A stretch of 64,000 nucleotides of DNA from Nymphaea colorata (GCF_008831285.2 NC_045139.1:6976204-7040203); one strand, 5' to 3'. Shown: positions 50,107 through 60,751, counted from the first letter of the stretch. Made by a program: numbers and translations. The notes: a model not told the origin generated them from the sequence alone.

Positions 50107-50551
50107 ATGATTTGCACCAAGTGGCTAATAGAGATGGCAAGAAAGTGGTGGAAAATGGCCGTCAAGGGGAAGAAACAGGATCTCATTTGTTGCTGTTAAT
50201 ATGATCAATACAAGAGGGAAGGCAACTGAAATTGCGCAGAAGGGCCACTTTGTGGCTTATGCATCAGATGGGCAAAGGTACATGGTTCCCCATGCTTGCC
50301 TTCCAAAGCTAATCTTTCAAGAGTTGTTGAAGATGGCAGAGGAAGAGTTTTTGCTAAGCATTGATGGTGCAATCACATTCCCTTATGATTATGAGGTTAT
50401 AGATTATATCATGTAACTTGTGCAGAGAGACATGTCCCCCAGATTGAGAATGCATTGCTAGTGTCTTTGAGTAGCAGCAGATGCTTGCGGTCCTCTCTGA
50501 TGTCCCAAAACATTTTTTCTTTTCAAAACTGACCCATAGAAGGGTTTTAAT
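50107..50551 (+). pseudogene. SAUR pseudogene (one frameshift, one nonsense)
   Basis: Starts at ATG 50107 (MICTKWLIEMARKWWKMAVKGKKQ). A one-base shift near 50176 moves the frame to MINTRGKATEIAQKGHFVAYASDGQRYMVPHACL, LLKMAEEEFLLSIDGAITFPYD and DYIM, where TAA (50414-50416) replaces the serine codon of the intact copies. Remnants of the LSSSRC tail follow to the stop after the EGF-like end. A clear relative of the 51847, 57884 and 60752 genes, but not functional as a full protein. Confidence 0.88.
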
Positions 50552-51589
50552 TGTAGTGTTAAGTGCTTCATACAACACTCTTGAACAAATAAATTGAATA
50601 TTAGTCCCATTTTTGCTCCAAATATTAGCAAGCTGATATTTTTAGTCATGTTCTTTACTCGTGCCATTCACATTTTAACAGTGAAAAATAAGGGAAAGTG
50701 GGGAAGATATATAAGGCTCCAGCGATCATTAGCTTTTGCTAATGTCGACCACGTCTCATGTTGATCGCTAAGGTATATTCGCGTCATGTTTTAACTGAGA
50801 ACGCCCTTCATGTCCATTGAATATGAAATGTGATTCTATATATCATGTAATTCATGATCCAAAATTCAAAGGATTCATTAAAATGGGGTTGCTTCTTACT
50901 CACTGCTGTAAGGAACTGCTGCCAGAAGAATATAACTAAGCATTTTCCCATACCTCTTTTCTCATGGTCTACAGTTTGTCATGTCATGTTGTTCTGATGA
51001 ACTGGGAAAAGAGAAAAAAGAAAACTAATGGCGATACCATTAACAACATCTAAGGGGGAGGTGGCGTTTAGCCAAAAGCAACGGTGAAATTCTGGACTCA
51101 TTTAGTATATAACGGTTACTGCTGATTGGTTTTCTTGAGTAACCTAGGTAGAATCCCGTGCCACATAAATTTGGTGCTCACTGCTCCGGATGAGCACAAA
51201 GAACAAGATTTTCATATCTACGTTTTGCTTGTCTCTTTTTGATCAACCTATAAAAAATTGTAAATAATTTATGTAGCAGCTATTTCACTATGTTTATATG
51301 CTTGTACAAACATTTCTAGCAAATTCGTATGTTCCCGTGTCTTATTCCAGATTCACAGTTAAGGCTTAGTGAGCACGCAATACCACCGCTTCTCAGACTA
51401 TTTTATCTTTCAAAAACCAAAGGAACATCCTCAAACTTCAAGACATTATCAAGTAAAGGAGGCCCATATACTGTGGATGCATATAACTTATGAGGAAAAT
51501 CCACCATTCGGGACATCAATAATCTTTCTGTAGGGGTATGAGTAGGTCTGCATCTTTAATGGCCCCATCCCTTGCAGGACGAAATAGGC
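50552..51589. other. Intergenic DNA between SAUR copies
   Basis: AT-rich, no reading frame of note. Some text (for example near 50690-50800 and 51170-51220) resembles 54540-54700 and 55140-55200, suggesting it belongs to the duplicated unit. Confidence 0.45.
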
Positions 51590-51780
51590 ATATAGCATGT
51601 GTCTATGCTATGATAAGTACCAACATGTCTGCTTGGTAGGCCCCTCCATCACATGCCTCTGAAATCCCACTTGCCCTGCATGTAATGAGGACCAACCCAA
51701 CTCCATCCCACAGTCTATATATACATACACAAGAGGCTTGAGTTTGTCAAACACTCGCTACCACAGATCAACTACCCTCC
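51590..51780 (+). promoter_or_regulatory. SAUR promoter block with TATA box (gene at 51847)
   Basis: The TATA box TCTATATATACATA lies at about 51713-51727, some 120 nt before the ATG. Upstream is a block shared with the copies at 55.6 and 57.6 kb: ATGTCTGCTTGGTAGG, ATCACATGCCTCTGAAAT, CCCACTTGCCCTGCATGTAA. It contains the E-box types CACATG and CACTTG and a TGTC core. Downstream CACAAGAGGCTTGAGTTT is also shared. Factor binding is inferred only from motif form. Confidence 0.7.
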
Positions 51781-51846
51781 AATACCTTGCTCACTGTCGA
51801 GATAGCATTTCAATATCGCGTTCGCCTTCGTCACCATTCTGCAAGA

Positions 51847-52287
51847 ATGATCAGCACAAAGAGGCTAGTACAGATGGCCAGGAAATGGCAAAAGATGGCT
51901 GCAAGAGGAAGGAAAAGAATCTCATTTGGTGTTGTGCCCAAGAGCAATTCAAGCAAGAAAGTAGCTGCAATTGCAGAGAAGGGACACTTTGTAGCCTACG
52001 CATCTGATGGCAAAAGGTACATGGTTCCCCTTGCCTGCCTCCAACGGCCAATCTTCCAGGAGCTGTTGAAGATGGCAGAAGAAGAGTTCGGGCTGAACAT
52101 TGATGGTGCAATTACATTCCCTTGTGATTCTACAGTCATGGACTATATCGTGTCACTCGTGCAAAGAGACATATCTATTCAAATGGAGTATGCACTCATA
52201 GCATCTCTCAGCAGCAGTAGATGCTCCTCATCCTCTGTCTTGCCCCAAAGCCATCCTTACCAGCAAATGCCCCTTCAAGGGTTTTAA
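51847..52287 (+). CDS. SAUR auxin-responsive protein (array copy A)
   Basis: Single exon, 146 residues, starting MISTKRLVQMARKWQKMAA. The start was chosen because all array copies align from MIST; the frame is open further upstream to 51787. The basic N-terminal segment is followed by the complete SAUR core (KGHFVAYASDGKRYMVPLACL, LLKMAEEEFGLNIDGAITFPCDS, DYIVSLVQRD) and a serine-rich tail (SLSSSRCSSSSVLPQS, ending MPLQGF). The tail resembles the SAUR61-68 clade as remembered, all intronless and often tandem in other plants. The product probably acts in growth control through PP2C-D phosphatases. The 3' UTR carries an exact PUF consensus at 52319. Confidence 0.95.
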   Translation: MISTKRLVQMARKWQKMAARGRKRISFGVVPKSNSSKKVAAIAEKGHFVAYASDGKRYMVPLACLQRPIFQELLKMAEEEFGLNIDGAITFPCDSTVMDYIVSLVQRDISIQMEYALIASLSSSRCSSSSVLPQSHPYQQMPLQGF

Positions 52288-52318
52288 CCGAAGGGCTTGT
52301 ACTTTCATACAATATACT

Positions 52319-52326
52319 TGTACATA
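52319..52326 (+). promoter_or_regulatory. Putative Pumilio (PUF) binding element in SAUR copy A 3' UTR
   Basis: TGTACATA, an exact match to the UGUANAUA consensus, begins 32 nt after the stop. It lies in a conserved stretch followed by AAAAATTTTTGAATCGAATT, shared with the other array copies. Confidence 0.5.
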
Positions 52327-53045
52327 CAAAAATTTTTGAATCGAATTCAAGCGTTATTCGCGACATTTGCTGCCTTTCTGTTTTTATCTCTTCAGTCATA
52401 ATTAAGACAGTATAAGATTAGGAAAGCAATTTGAGACATTGATTATCTCCGTGGTAGTAATTATATGTATAAAGAATATCGACATGCCATTCAGACACTG
52501 CTATTATCGGTCCATGTTAAAGAACCGTAGTTGAGAAACACCTGCATCGAGACTGTTGTTCAGAGTTCTGCGTATTGTTTACTTGATGATTCAAGTTCTA
52601 AATCCATCAGTAATGATGTTCTTTTTAACTGGGCCAAACTATAAATCACGAAAAGAAAATTTTAGCTAGATATAAGTTAGAAAGAGAAAAGAAAATTCAG
52701 GCAAGTACCCCATTATGCGCCTACTTAATTCCTTTGTCATGTGCGTTTTTCTCACCTGCTTGAAGAACAAAGTTGAGAAAGCCATTTTTCTTGTGGTAGA
52801 AAAATGTTTTCTGCCTTGTAACTTGATGAACTAGAAAAAAAACGTGTATGCATGTAAAAATATTTAACTAACAGGAAAAGAAAACGAAAAAGTACACCTC
52901 TTGGGTAGGCTTGTGAAATTGTTGGGTTGCTTGGTTATTTAGAAATTTAAAGGAAAAGGGATGATAAACTATGGACCAAAGTTTTTCAGCATCTAGTCTG
53001 CATCTGTCTCATTCAGTGCATTAACTCATGCAAATATTTTACTCA
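52327..53045. other. 3' flank of SAUR copy A
   Basis: AT-rich with no gene. Parts match the 56.4-56.85 kb region (for example TATTTAACTAACAG and GGTAGGC[CT]TGT), so it belongs to the duplicated block. Confidence 0.5.
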
Positions 53046-54000
53046 TTCGTACAGTTTCTTTCGTAAGAATTTTTGGATTGTGCACGCATATATCAAGATC
53101 ATAGATATCGGAGTAGATCCGCATGTACTCCCAAGGGGAGCATGCATGTGATATTGTCCATTCGATCTCTTTCTAACAAGTATGGATGTTGGACGCCAAC
53201 CATAAATTACGGAGCCATCATGAAAATTATTCGGTTCGCTGCTAGCCTGGATCCACAACTTGGGGCATGAAAGTAACTTTGGATCCAAGTTCCAACTAAA
53301 AGAATTATTAAAGCTTCGACTTGTTGAGTTGAAATCGGCAAGAATTTGGATCGGGTCAAAGTCCAGAAAAAAGGGTTCTCCACTCCAAGCTCAGGATGTT
53401 GGTGTTAATGACCCCAACCAGGACAACTCTTTTAGATGGTCTTCAATCAGCTCGGCCCACAGTCATTCATTTACAGCAGTTTACTAGCAAAACTGTTTAC
53501 TAGATCGCCTTAGTGGCTCCATGATTCAGCTTGGCGCCTCCTTGCGCATTCTAGATTGGCCTTGGACATGTGGGGGCGTTAGAGACAAGCTTGCTGGCCC
53601 AATTTATGTATGCCCATCAAGTCACATGGAAAGTTGGAAGGTTTAGAAACCACCATCAAGCAATAGAGCAAACTATAGGCTGAAATCATTTCATTTCTTT
53701 CAGAAAGCTAGAAATAAGAATCATAATATCAAGATAAACGAAAGAGAGGAAAATTTAACATCAAGATGTAACCAAGTTAGAAAAGGGTAGGAAATAATAA
53801 TGGAAAAAGTGACTTAGTGGTCTCATTGTCCACAATTTTGATTGATATTGGTCTACCACCTGTTAAGAGAAGCATATGGTTGATTCTCTGTTGTGATAAG
53901 CACCTGCATGACCCAACTCTTTGTCCGTCACATTCTGCTCCACCCCCACTTGCTTCTTACGCGTTCGATATAAAGAAACTTTATTTCATATGTGAGTATG
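53046..54000 (+). repeat. Duplicated SAUR-array flank, copy 1
   Basis: Similar to 56870-57560, and in part to 59050-59320 and 63655-63800. Shared words include CGCATGTACTCCCAAGGG, CATGCATGTGATATTGTCCA, CCTGGATCCACAACTTGGGG, ACTAAAAGAATTATTA and GCTCAGGATGTTGGTGTT. It then runs into degenerate SAUR promoter text (53840-54000: ACCACCTGTTAAGAGAAGC, GATAAGCACCTGCATG). Short frames inside are incidental. Confidence 0.75.
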
Positions 54001-54148
54001 TCTATATATACATATATATACAATTTGCTGACAGCTTACCACCCACTAGGGCCAAAACACCAAGATGTCGTTTCACACTCCAGCTATTCTTTTGGCTTTT
54101 TGAGATAACAGTTCGATTACATTTCCCTTGTACCATTGTTCTGCATGA

Positions 54149-54418
54149 ATGATTAGCACTAGGAAGTGGCAAAAAGCGGCTGATACAGGAAGAAAAAGGA
54201 TCTGATTTGTCGCAGAGTTCAGACTGAATATTGATGGCGCAGTTACATTCCCTTGTGATTCTATGGTCATCGATTACATCATGTCACTTGTGAAAAGAGA
54301 CGTGTCTAGGAAGATGGAGAATGTATTGGTTGTGTGTCTAAGTAGCAGTAGATGTTTGCCGTTCTCTATTTTGCTCCAAAGCCATCTTTGCCAACAAATG
54401 CCCCTTGAAGGATCTAAC
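54149..54418 (+). pseudogene. SAUR pseudogene with internal deletion
   Basis: Starts at ATG 54149 (MISTRKWQKAADTGRKRI), with the LVQMA part deleted, and hits TGA at the position of the usual SF in RISF. From there it jumps directly to EFRLNIDGAVTFPCDS, so the linker and the first half of the SAUR core (KGHFVAYASDGKRY to LLKMAEE) are missing. The C-terminal half is open: DYIMSLVKRDVSRKMENVL, then CLSSSRCLPFSILLQS and MPLEGS. The EGF-like end has lost its stop position. Confidence 0.88.
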
Positions 54419-55599
54419 TGTAGTGTTAGGCTTTATCTTGATATTGTTCAAATTTTGCTCAAATTATCAGGCTGGTGCTTTAACATGTTCCTTTTTCTTT
54501 TTTCAAATTCTTACACGTAAGCTGGGGTTTCATCACGTCTTAAATGAGAAAGAAAAAGGGAAAGTGGTGAAGCAAATTAAGGATTTAGCAATTGTCATTC
54601 TCACCAGTATACTGATATATACCAAGAATATGCACATCTCCTACATTGGTATGTGGCATTCATGTCATCTTGTAAAAGCGAAGCCCTTCCTCATGTTTGT
54701 TGCACAGTGATCACATAGTTCGAATTCCAAAGTTCAATAAAATCATAGATCCTTTAATGGTTACTTGGGAAAAGGCAAAAAGGAAAGAGAAGAAAAAAGG
54801 CAGGAAAAGGAAACGTCTAATGATTTACTGGATCGTTTCAGGCAGGGTAGAAGAATTATCTTGATTTTCTCTTTCTCAATCTCCCGTGGAACTGATGTGG
54901 ACGAATATAAGCAAAAATTAGCATTCCCCTTGTGCTACAATTTGGTGCATCATGATGTTTTGATTAAGTGTAAAAGAAAAACTCAATCATAATAGAACTA
55001 ATTAATACAAAATGGCAAGCCTATTTAGTGAAAAAGTAACCATAAAAAAGGGTTTCAGATTATTTCTGCGCAATTGTGGTTGTTGTTGATTGATTTCTGC
55101 ATGAACCTTCCTAGATCATGCGGCCTATATAATTGCTCTGCCTATTAGGAAAAGGAGCATGCTCATATGACGAGTGAGGGACTCAAGATAGTTTGTTCAT
55201 ATATGTTTTGTTTGTCTTCTTCATTACATGTATTCATAGAAATAACCATAACAATAGATATTTCACTATGTTTATGCCTACTACATTATGGGCATATTCG
55301 TATGTCCCCATGTGTTTACTTCTAACATAGTATCACTTATTCACAGAAAAGGTTACATAGCACCGAAAGCAATTGTATGCTAAACTATCGTAGTTCTTTC
55401 AGGAAATTAAACAACAAAACAATCATTTATAACTTCAAAGTTCAAAACACTATCAGACAGAAGGCGGCCCAGATGTTGAGTACCATAACTGATTAATGAG
55501 GAACTTCCACCATTCAGAACATCAATGAAGCCACCGTATACAAGACTGCAGACATGACCGGACTCGCTTGTATAATGAGCCCACCAGTTGTAGGATGAA
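54419..55599. other. Intergenic DNA between SAUR copies
   Basis: No gene was found. Text near 55450-55600 resembles 51440-51600 (ACATCAATGAA/ACATCAATAAT, GAAATACGCATATAGCATGTGT), which marks the upstream part of the duplicated unit. Confidence 0.5.
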
Positions 55600-55790
55600 A
55601 TACGCATATAGCATGTGTTTCGGCTATGACGAGAAACAACAGACCCATTTCCATGTCTGCTTGGTAGGGCCTCTGATCACATGCCTCTCAAATCCCACTT
55701 GCTTTGCATGTAATGAAGGCCAAACCAACTTCATTGCCATTGTACTTATATATACATACACAAGAGGCTTGAGTTTCTCATCAACACCAA
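55600..55790 (+). promoter_or_regulatory. SAUR promoter block with TATA box (copy at 55895)
   Basis: The TATA box TTATATATACAT lies at about 55746-55757. The same shared block as at 51.6 kb precedes it: ATGTCTGCTTGGTAGG, GATCACATGCCTCTCAAATC, CCCACTTGCTTTGCATGTAA. The promoter appears intact although the coding region carries a stop. Confidence 0.65.
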
Positions 55791-55894
55791 GGGAGCTAAG
55801 CACTCAATACCATAGATCAACTACCCTTCCAATAGACGACTACAATTCTGAGATAGTTTTCGATCTCGATCACCTTCATCGCAATCCTGCAAGA

Positions 55895-56335
55895 ATGATC
55901 AGCACAAAGAGGCTAGTACAGATGGCCAGAAAATGGCAAAAGATGGCTGCAAGAGGAAGGAAAAGAATCTCGTTTGGCGTTGTGCCCAAGAGCAATTCGA
56001 GAAAGAAAGTAGCTTAAATTGCAGAGAAGGGACATTTTGTGGCCTACGCATCCGATGGCAAAAGATACATGGTTCCCCTCGCCTGCCTCCAACGGCCAAT
56101 CTTCCAGGAGCTGTTGAAGATGGCAGAAGAAGAATTCGGACTGAACATTGATGGTGCGATTACATTTCCTTGTGATTCTACGGTGCTGGACTACATCGTC
56201 TCACTTGTGCAAAGAGACATGTCCGTTCAGATGGAGGACGCTCTGATAACATCTCTAAGCAGTAGTAGTTGCTCCTCATCCTCTGTCCTGCCCCAAAGCC
56301 ATTGTTACCAACAAATGCCCCTTGAAGGGTTCTAA
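55895..56335 (+). pseudogene. SAUR copy B, one in-frame stop codon (otherwise intact)
   Basis: Aligns over its whole length with copy A from MISTKRLVQMARKWQKMAARG to the final MPLEGF. Codon 41 is TAA (56015-56017), where copy A has GCA (alanine): GTAGCTTAAATTGCAGAG against GTAGCTGCAATTGCAGAG. This needs two base changes. All other codons are open, the SAUR core is unchanged (AYASDGKRYMVPLACL, LLKMAEEEFGLNIDGAITFPCDS), and the TATA box is intact. The truncated peptide would lack the SAUR domain. It is either a very young pseudogene or an assembly/base-call error. Its 3' UTR PUF-like site is altered by one base (TGTACAGA). Confidence 0.9.
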
Positions 56336-56360
56336 ACGAAGGGCTTTTACCTTCATACCA

Positions 56361-56368
56361 TGTACAGA
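56361..56368 (+). promoter_or_regulatory. Degraded PUF-like site in SAUR copy B 3' region
   Basis: TGTACAGA at the position where the intact copies have TGTACATA. One base departs from the UGUANAUA consensus. The following GAAAATTTTTGAATCGAATT block is preserved. Confidence 0.4.
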
Positions 56369-56869
56369 CGAAAATTTTTGAATCGAATTAAATCTTTCTC
56401 CATGACATTAGCTGCTTGCAATTTTTCTCTCTCTAATCATGATTAAGATATTAGAAGATTAGATAAGAATTTGAATATTCATGTACCATGTAGACACTTC
56501 TATAATCCTCTACTTTATAGAACTGTAATTGAGAATGCCATGCATCGTTTTCGAGAGTTCTACATACTGCTTGATTGATTATTTCAAATTTGAAAACATT
56601 AAGTGATCAAGCAAAGAAAATTTCAGCTAGATCAAAAGTTAACATATCATTTCTGCTGTGCAATTCGATGAATCAAATTTAAAACTTGCATGTATGTCAA
56701 TAAAATATTTAACTAACAGAAAAGGGAAAGCAGAAGTGCACCTCGTGGGTAGGCCTGTAAAATTGTCAGTTTAATTAGATAACAAGAGAAAGGGAGAAGG
56801 ATGATAAAATGTGGGCCAAAAGATTTCCAGCACCTACGGCGCATTTACTCAAGCAATATTAAATCATTG
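56369..56869. other. 3' flank of SAUR copy B
   Basis: AT-rich, matching parts of 52.4-53.0 kb. No gene. Confidence 0.45.
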
Positions 56870-57560
56870 ATACAATTTTTTTTTTTGTATGAATTTTTGG
56901 ATTGTGCATGCATATAATCAATGTCATGGATCCGGAAGTAGATTCGCATGTACTCCCAAGGGAATCATGCATGTGATATTGTCCATTTCTCTTTGGCATA
57001 TGTGAAGTATTTTCTAGCAAGTATGGATATTGGGCCCAACCATAAATTATGGAGCTATCATGAAAATTATTGGATTTCGCTGCTAGCCTGGATCCACAAC
57101 TTGGGGCATGAAAGTGGCACTTTGGATTCAACTAAAAGAATTATTAGACCTCCAACTTGCTGAATTGAAATCGCCAAGAATTTGGATAGGACCAAGGTCC
57201 AATAACAAAAGGTTCTTCATTCCAAGCGCAGACCTTGAACTTGATGAATTGAAATTGCCAAGCGGACCAAGGTCCAATCGAAAAAGATGCTTCACTCCAA
57301 GCTCAGGATGTTGGTGTTCATGAACCCAACCAGGCTGACTCTTACATGGTCCTGCACAACCAACACAATACTTGGTCCCTTCCATGTTTCTGTCTCAATG
57401 GAAGAAGGTGATTTAGTTGTTTCATCGTCCACAAGTTTGACTGGCATTGGACCTACCAGCTGTAAAAAGAAGCATATGGCTGTCTCTGGATAAGTACCTG
57501 CATGGCCAACTCTGTCCATCACATGCGTCCCAGCAGCAACTTGCTGCTAATGTGTTCAAT
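56870..57560 (+). repeat. Duplicated SAUR-array flank, copy 2
   Basis: Aligns by eye with 53046-54000 (see shared words there). It contains an extra internal tandem duplication of about 75 bp: GAATTGAAATCGCCAAG at 57162 and GAATTGAAATTGCCAAG at 57246, each followed by GGACCAAGGTCCAAT and TTC[AT][CT]TCCAAGC. It ends in degenerate SAUR promoter text (57430-57560). Confidence 0.75.
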
Positions 57561-57599
57561 AGAAAGCAACTTAATTTCTGCCTTTTTGTACAACAAAAT

Positions 57600-57790
57600 G
57601 GGTATGTAGTATGTGTTTATGCTATGAGAAGTACCAACAAGGCATTTCCTTGTCTTTTACTTGGTAGGCCCCCTGATCACATGCCTCTCAAATCCCACTT
57701 GCCTTCCATGTAATGAAGGCCAAGCCAACTTCATTGCCACTGCCTATATATGCATACTCAAGAGGCTTGAGTTTGTCATCAACACGAGGA
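57600..57790 (+). promoter_or_regulatory. SAUR promoter block with TATA box (gene at 57884)
   Basis: The TATA box CCTATATATGCATA lies at about 57742-57755. The shared block precedes it (GATCACATGCCTCTCAAATC, CCCACTTGCCTTCCATGTAA), again with CACATG and CACTTG E-box types. CAAGAGGCTTGAGTTTGTC follows. Confidence 0.7.
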
Positions 57791-57883
57791 CCTAAACACT
57801 CGCTACCATAGACCAACCGTCTTTCAAGAGAGTGCTCCACTTTTGAGAAAGTATTTGATCAGCTTTAGCACCATCCTGCAAAA

Positions 57884-58324
57884 ATGATCAGCACAAAGAG
57901 GCTAGTACAGATGGCCAGGAAATGGCAAAAGATGGCTGCAAAGGGAAGGAAAAGGATCTCATTTGGTGTTGTGCCCAAGAGCAGTACAAGCAAGAATGCA
58001 GTTGCAATTGCAGAGAAGGGACACTTCATCGCTTATGCATCTGATGGCAAAAGGTACACGGTTCCCCTGGCTTGCCTCCAACGACCAATCTTCCAGGAGT
58101 TGTTGAAGATGGCCGAAGAAGAGTTCGGGCTGAACATCAATGGTGCAATCACATTCCCTTGTGATTCTACAGTCGTTGATTATATCATGTCACTTGTGCA
58201 GAGAGACATGTCAAGGCAGATCGAGGAAGCATTGGTTGCATCTCTAGGCAGCAGTAGATGCTTCTCATCCTCTGTCCTGCCACAGAGCTATCCTTACCAA
58301 CACATGCCCCTTGAAGGGTTTTAA
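57884..58324 (+). CDS. SAUR auxin-responsive protein (array copy C)
   Basis: Single exon, 146 residues, the same length as copies A and D. MISTKRLVQMARKWQKMAAKG is followed by a short variable linker (VPKSSTSKNAVAI). The SAUR core is complete (KGHFIAYASDGKRYTVPLACL, LLKMAEEEFGLNINGAITFPCDS, DYIMSLVQRDMSRQIEEAL), and the tail is LGSSRCFSSSVLPQS ending MPLEGF. Differences from copy A are scattered substitutions without indels. The role is inferred from the family: auxin- or light-regulated cell expansion through PP2C-D inhibition. A TATA promoter lies about 130 nt upstream, and a PUF consensus 32 nt after the stop. Confidence 0.95.
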   Translation: MISTKRLVQMARKWQKMAAKGRKRISFGVVPKSSTSKNAVAIAEKGHFIAYASDGKRYTVPLACLQRPIFQELLKMAEEEFGLNINGAITFPCDSTVVDYIMSLVQRDMSRQIEEALVASLGSSRCFSSSVLPQSYPYQHMPLEGF

Positions 58325-58355
58325 CTGAAGGGTCTATTCCTTCATAGAATATACC

Positions 58356-58363
58356 TGTACATA
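58356..58363 (+). promoter_or_regulatory. Putative Pumilio (PUF) binding element in SAUR copy C 3' UTR
   Basis: TGTACATA, 32 nt after the stop, the same spacing as in copy A. It is preceded by TTCATAGAATATACC and followed by TGAAAATTTTGAA. Confidence 0.5.
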
Positions 58364-59049
58364 TGAAAATTTTGAAATGAATTCAATTTTTGGTTCAATA
58401 GATGAACAGTCTTGCAGTTCTTTTCCATCCCTCTTTCATCATATTTAAAGAAAAACCAGGTTGGTCACGTTTTGAGTAATTTCAAGTATGAAGAACTTTA
58501 ATATAACTCTTCTACTACCTCATAGATCCATCTTGTTCATGTTAGTTGTACAGAACTCCTCGTATATCCTTCAGCAAATTTCAAATCCATTAGTAATTAT
58601 CTTTTTTTAAAAGAGTGAAAGAGTAAATTTGAGAAAAGAAAAACTTAAAGATTAAGTGAAAAATCAAAATCCAAAGAGGAAACATCAACTATCTGGTATC
58701 TGCACAGCAGGTTAGTTCGAATAATGTAACTGAGCGGCTTGATTGAATTGTGTGCATATTTTGTTGCTATATATGGTACTAATGCTCGAAAAACACAACT
58801 CAGATTGCCCAATTTTGCTTGTGATATAGGAGTACCGCCATATAGTTTGATGAATTCAAATAGAAGAAAGTTTATGCACCTAACTATATTTAGCTGACAG
58901 TGATTGTGCTGGTTATGTCTGTACAAAGTGGTGGTCCGTGTCACTGTTACGAACAAGGGGGTAAAATATGAACCATCTAGGATTTGCTAAACTGTCTCTT
59001 TCAGATATTAGCCCATGCAAATGTTGAATCATATTTTAGAATTCTTTTT
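58364..59049. other. Intergenic DNA downstream of SAUR copy C
   Basis: AT-rich, no gene recognised. Confidence 0.45.
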
Positions 59050-59320
59050 ATTTGCAGATTTTGCTTGTAGATGCATCTATCAAGATCACGGTCACATGTG
59101 CAGATCCCCATGTACTGCTAAAGGGAGCAATGCATGTGACGTTGTCCATTTCTTTTGGGCATGTATGTGAACGATTTCCAATCAAGTATAGATACTGGTT
59201 CTCGCCACAATATCTTGGGATACATCATGGAAGTGACTGGATTAGATGCTAGCCTCAAAGCACAGCACCCTGGTGGCATGAAAGCGACATTTTGGATCCA
59301 ACCAAAAATTATTAGGGTTT
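59050..59320 (+). repeat. Duplicated SAUR-array flank, copy 3 (partial)
   Basis: A shorter, more diverged match to 53046-53300 and 56870-57130: ATCAAGATCA, CATGTACTGCTAAAGGGAGCA, GATGCTAGCCTC, GGCATGAAAG, GGATCCAACC. The later part of the unit is not seen. Confidence 0.6.
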
Positions 59321-60454
59321 GGATAAATGCTACTTTCAGGATGAGGATGAATTACTAGAGCTAAGATCTTGTCTTTCTGCAGGCATAAGTATCCCTGGCT
59401 TCTCCTTGACAAAAATGCAAATTTAATGACATAAGCATGGAAATATGTCCAAAATACGTGGCAAAGATCCTGTCTCTTAAAATGCGTAAGTATTAACACT
59501 TTCTCTTTGATATAATGCAAACTCGAAGGACATGTGAACAGAATTTGTTCAAATATAGTTTTAAGGACCACATTCTGAGGATAAAAATTCAGCGTATTAC
59601 TGAGATCTGGGAATAGGATAGCTATATGTGCATGTGTATATATGATGAGGCAGGAAAGTGAGTGTTTCTACTCACATGGCAACTGCAAATGAGTCTATAT
59701 GCGTGTGATGTTGGCGGCCGCAACACAGAACTAAGGTCACGCCATAAAGCCTTGTGTCCATTTTAACCAGATTCAGAAACCATGGATGACTGATTGGCAA
59801 AGCTGTATTACCATGTCTCCTTTGTTGCAGTGTCTTCTGTACAATCACGTGACTTGTTGCCATGCCTAGCCTTCTATGGTATACCATAGAGGAAATGGAC
59901 CAGAAGGGGAATGGAAGTGAAGTTGATAGCACAGGAAGGCAACAGTCTAGACAGGAAATTTAGCTTTGGGCCCAAGATGTCCATAGTGCATGTAAGAGTA
60001 GTTTAAGCTTGATTAGGACTTTAAGCAGAAAAATATAAAGCTAATGCCAGTCACAACTTAGTTGACGTCTAATTTCCATTGATTGCCCGAAAAAAGCATA
60101 GCAAGATCCCCACACTAAGCCCAATGCTTAGAATTTTAAGTTTGGTCCATCTTGACATTTCTTTGAACCTTTCCAGCACAGCCTTGTTGTTGTTGGGGCC
60201 AAAGGTTCAACCTCTTTAAGCTAATCCGGAGCGTGAAATTTGAGTCTCAATCAATCAAATTGCAGAAACCTCATTCATGTCTCCTAAAAGCTAAAAAAGC
60301 ATAACATCAATTCATATGTGTAAGGAAGCCCTGTATGTCCACCGACAATGAATAAGCCATATCCAACCATATAAAAATTTTCAATTCTATTGGTTTCGAA
60401 ACTGGTGGCTTCATATAATACTCATTTATATTGGTCCCACCACTTCTGGAGAAA
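59321..60454. other. Intergenic DNA upstream of SAUR copy D
   Basis: No gene recognised; several short frames look incidental. Confidence 0.45.
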
Positions 60455-60640
60455 ATCAGCCTATGGCATGTTTCCATGCTCTGATGAGTACCAACATATC
60501 GATCTTCTTGTTAATTTGGCATGGTCCCTTCATCACATGCTTCTGAAACCACGCTTGCCTTTTTTTATTCAATGCAATGAAGTCAATTTATTTCCTCCTT
60601 CTATATATATGTACCTACACAGGCAACTATTTTCAGTCAT
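60455..60640 (+). promoter_or_regulatory. SAUR promoter block with TATA box (gene at 60752)
   Basis: The TATA box CTATATATATGTA lies at about 60601-60613. A more diverged form of the shared block precedes it: GCATGTTTCCATGCT, CATCACATGCTTCTGAAACC, ACGCTTGCC. CACATG is kept, while CACTTG has become CGCTTG. Confidence 0.6.
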
Positions 60641-60751
60641 ACACACACCCCAGTTACTACCAAGAATCAACTACCCTCAATAGTACTCTACCTGTGTCTT
60701 CAGCAAGGCATTTGATCATCAACGATTACCTTCACTTCTGTCAAAAAAAAA

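Noticed and set aside
53043-53288. Similar short frames at 53043-53288 and 56859-57131
   Set aside because: The resemblance comes from the duplicated array flank. The frames are not conserved in the other flank copies.
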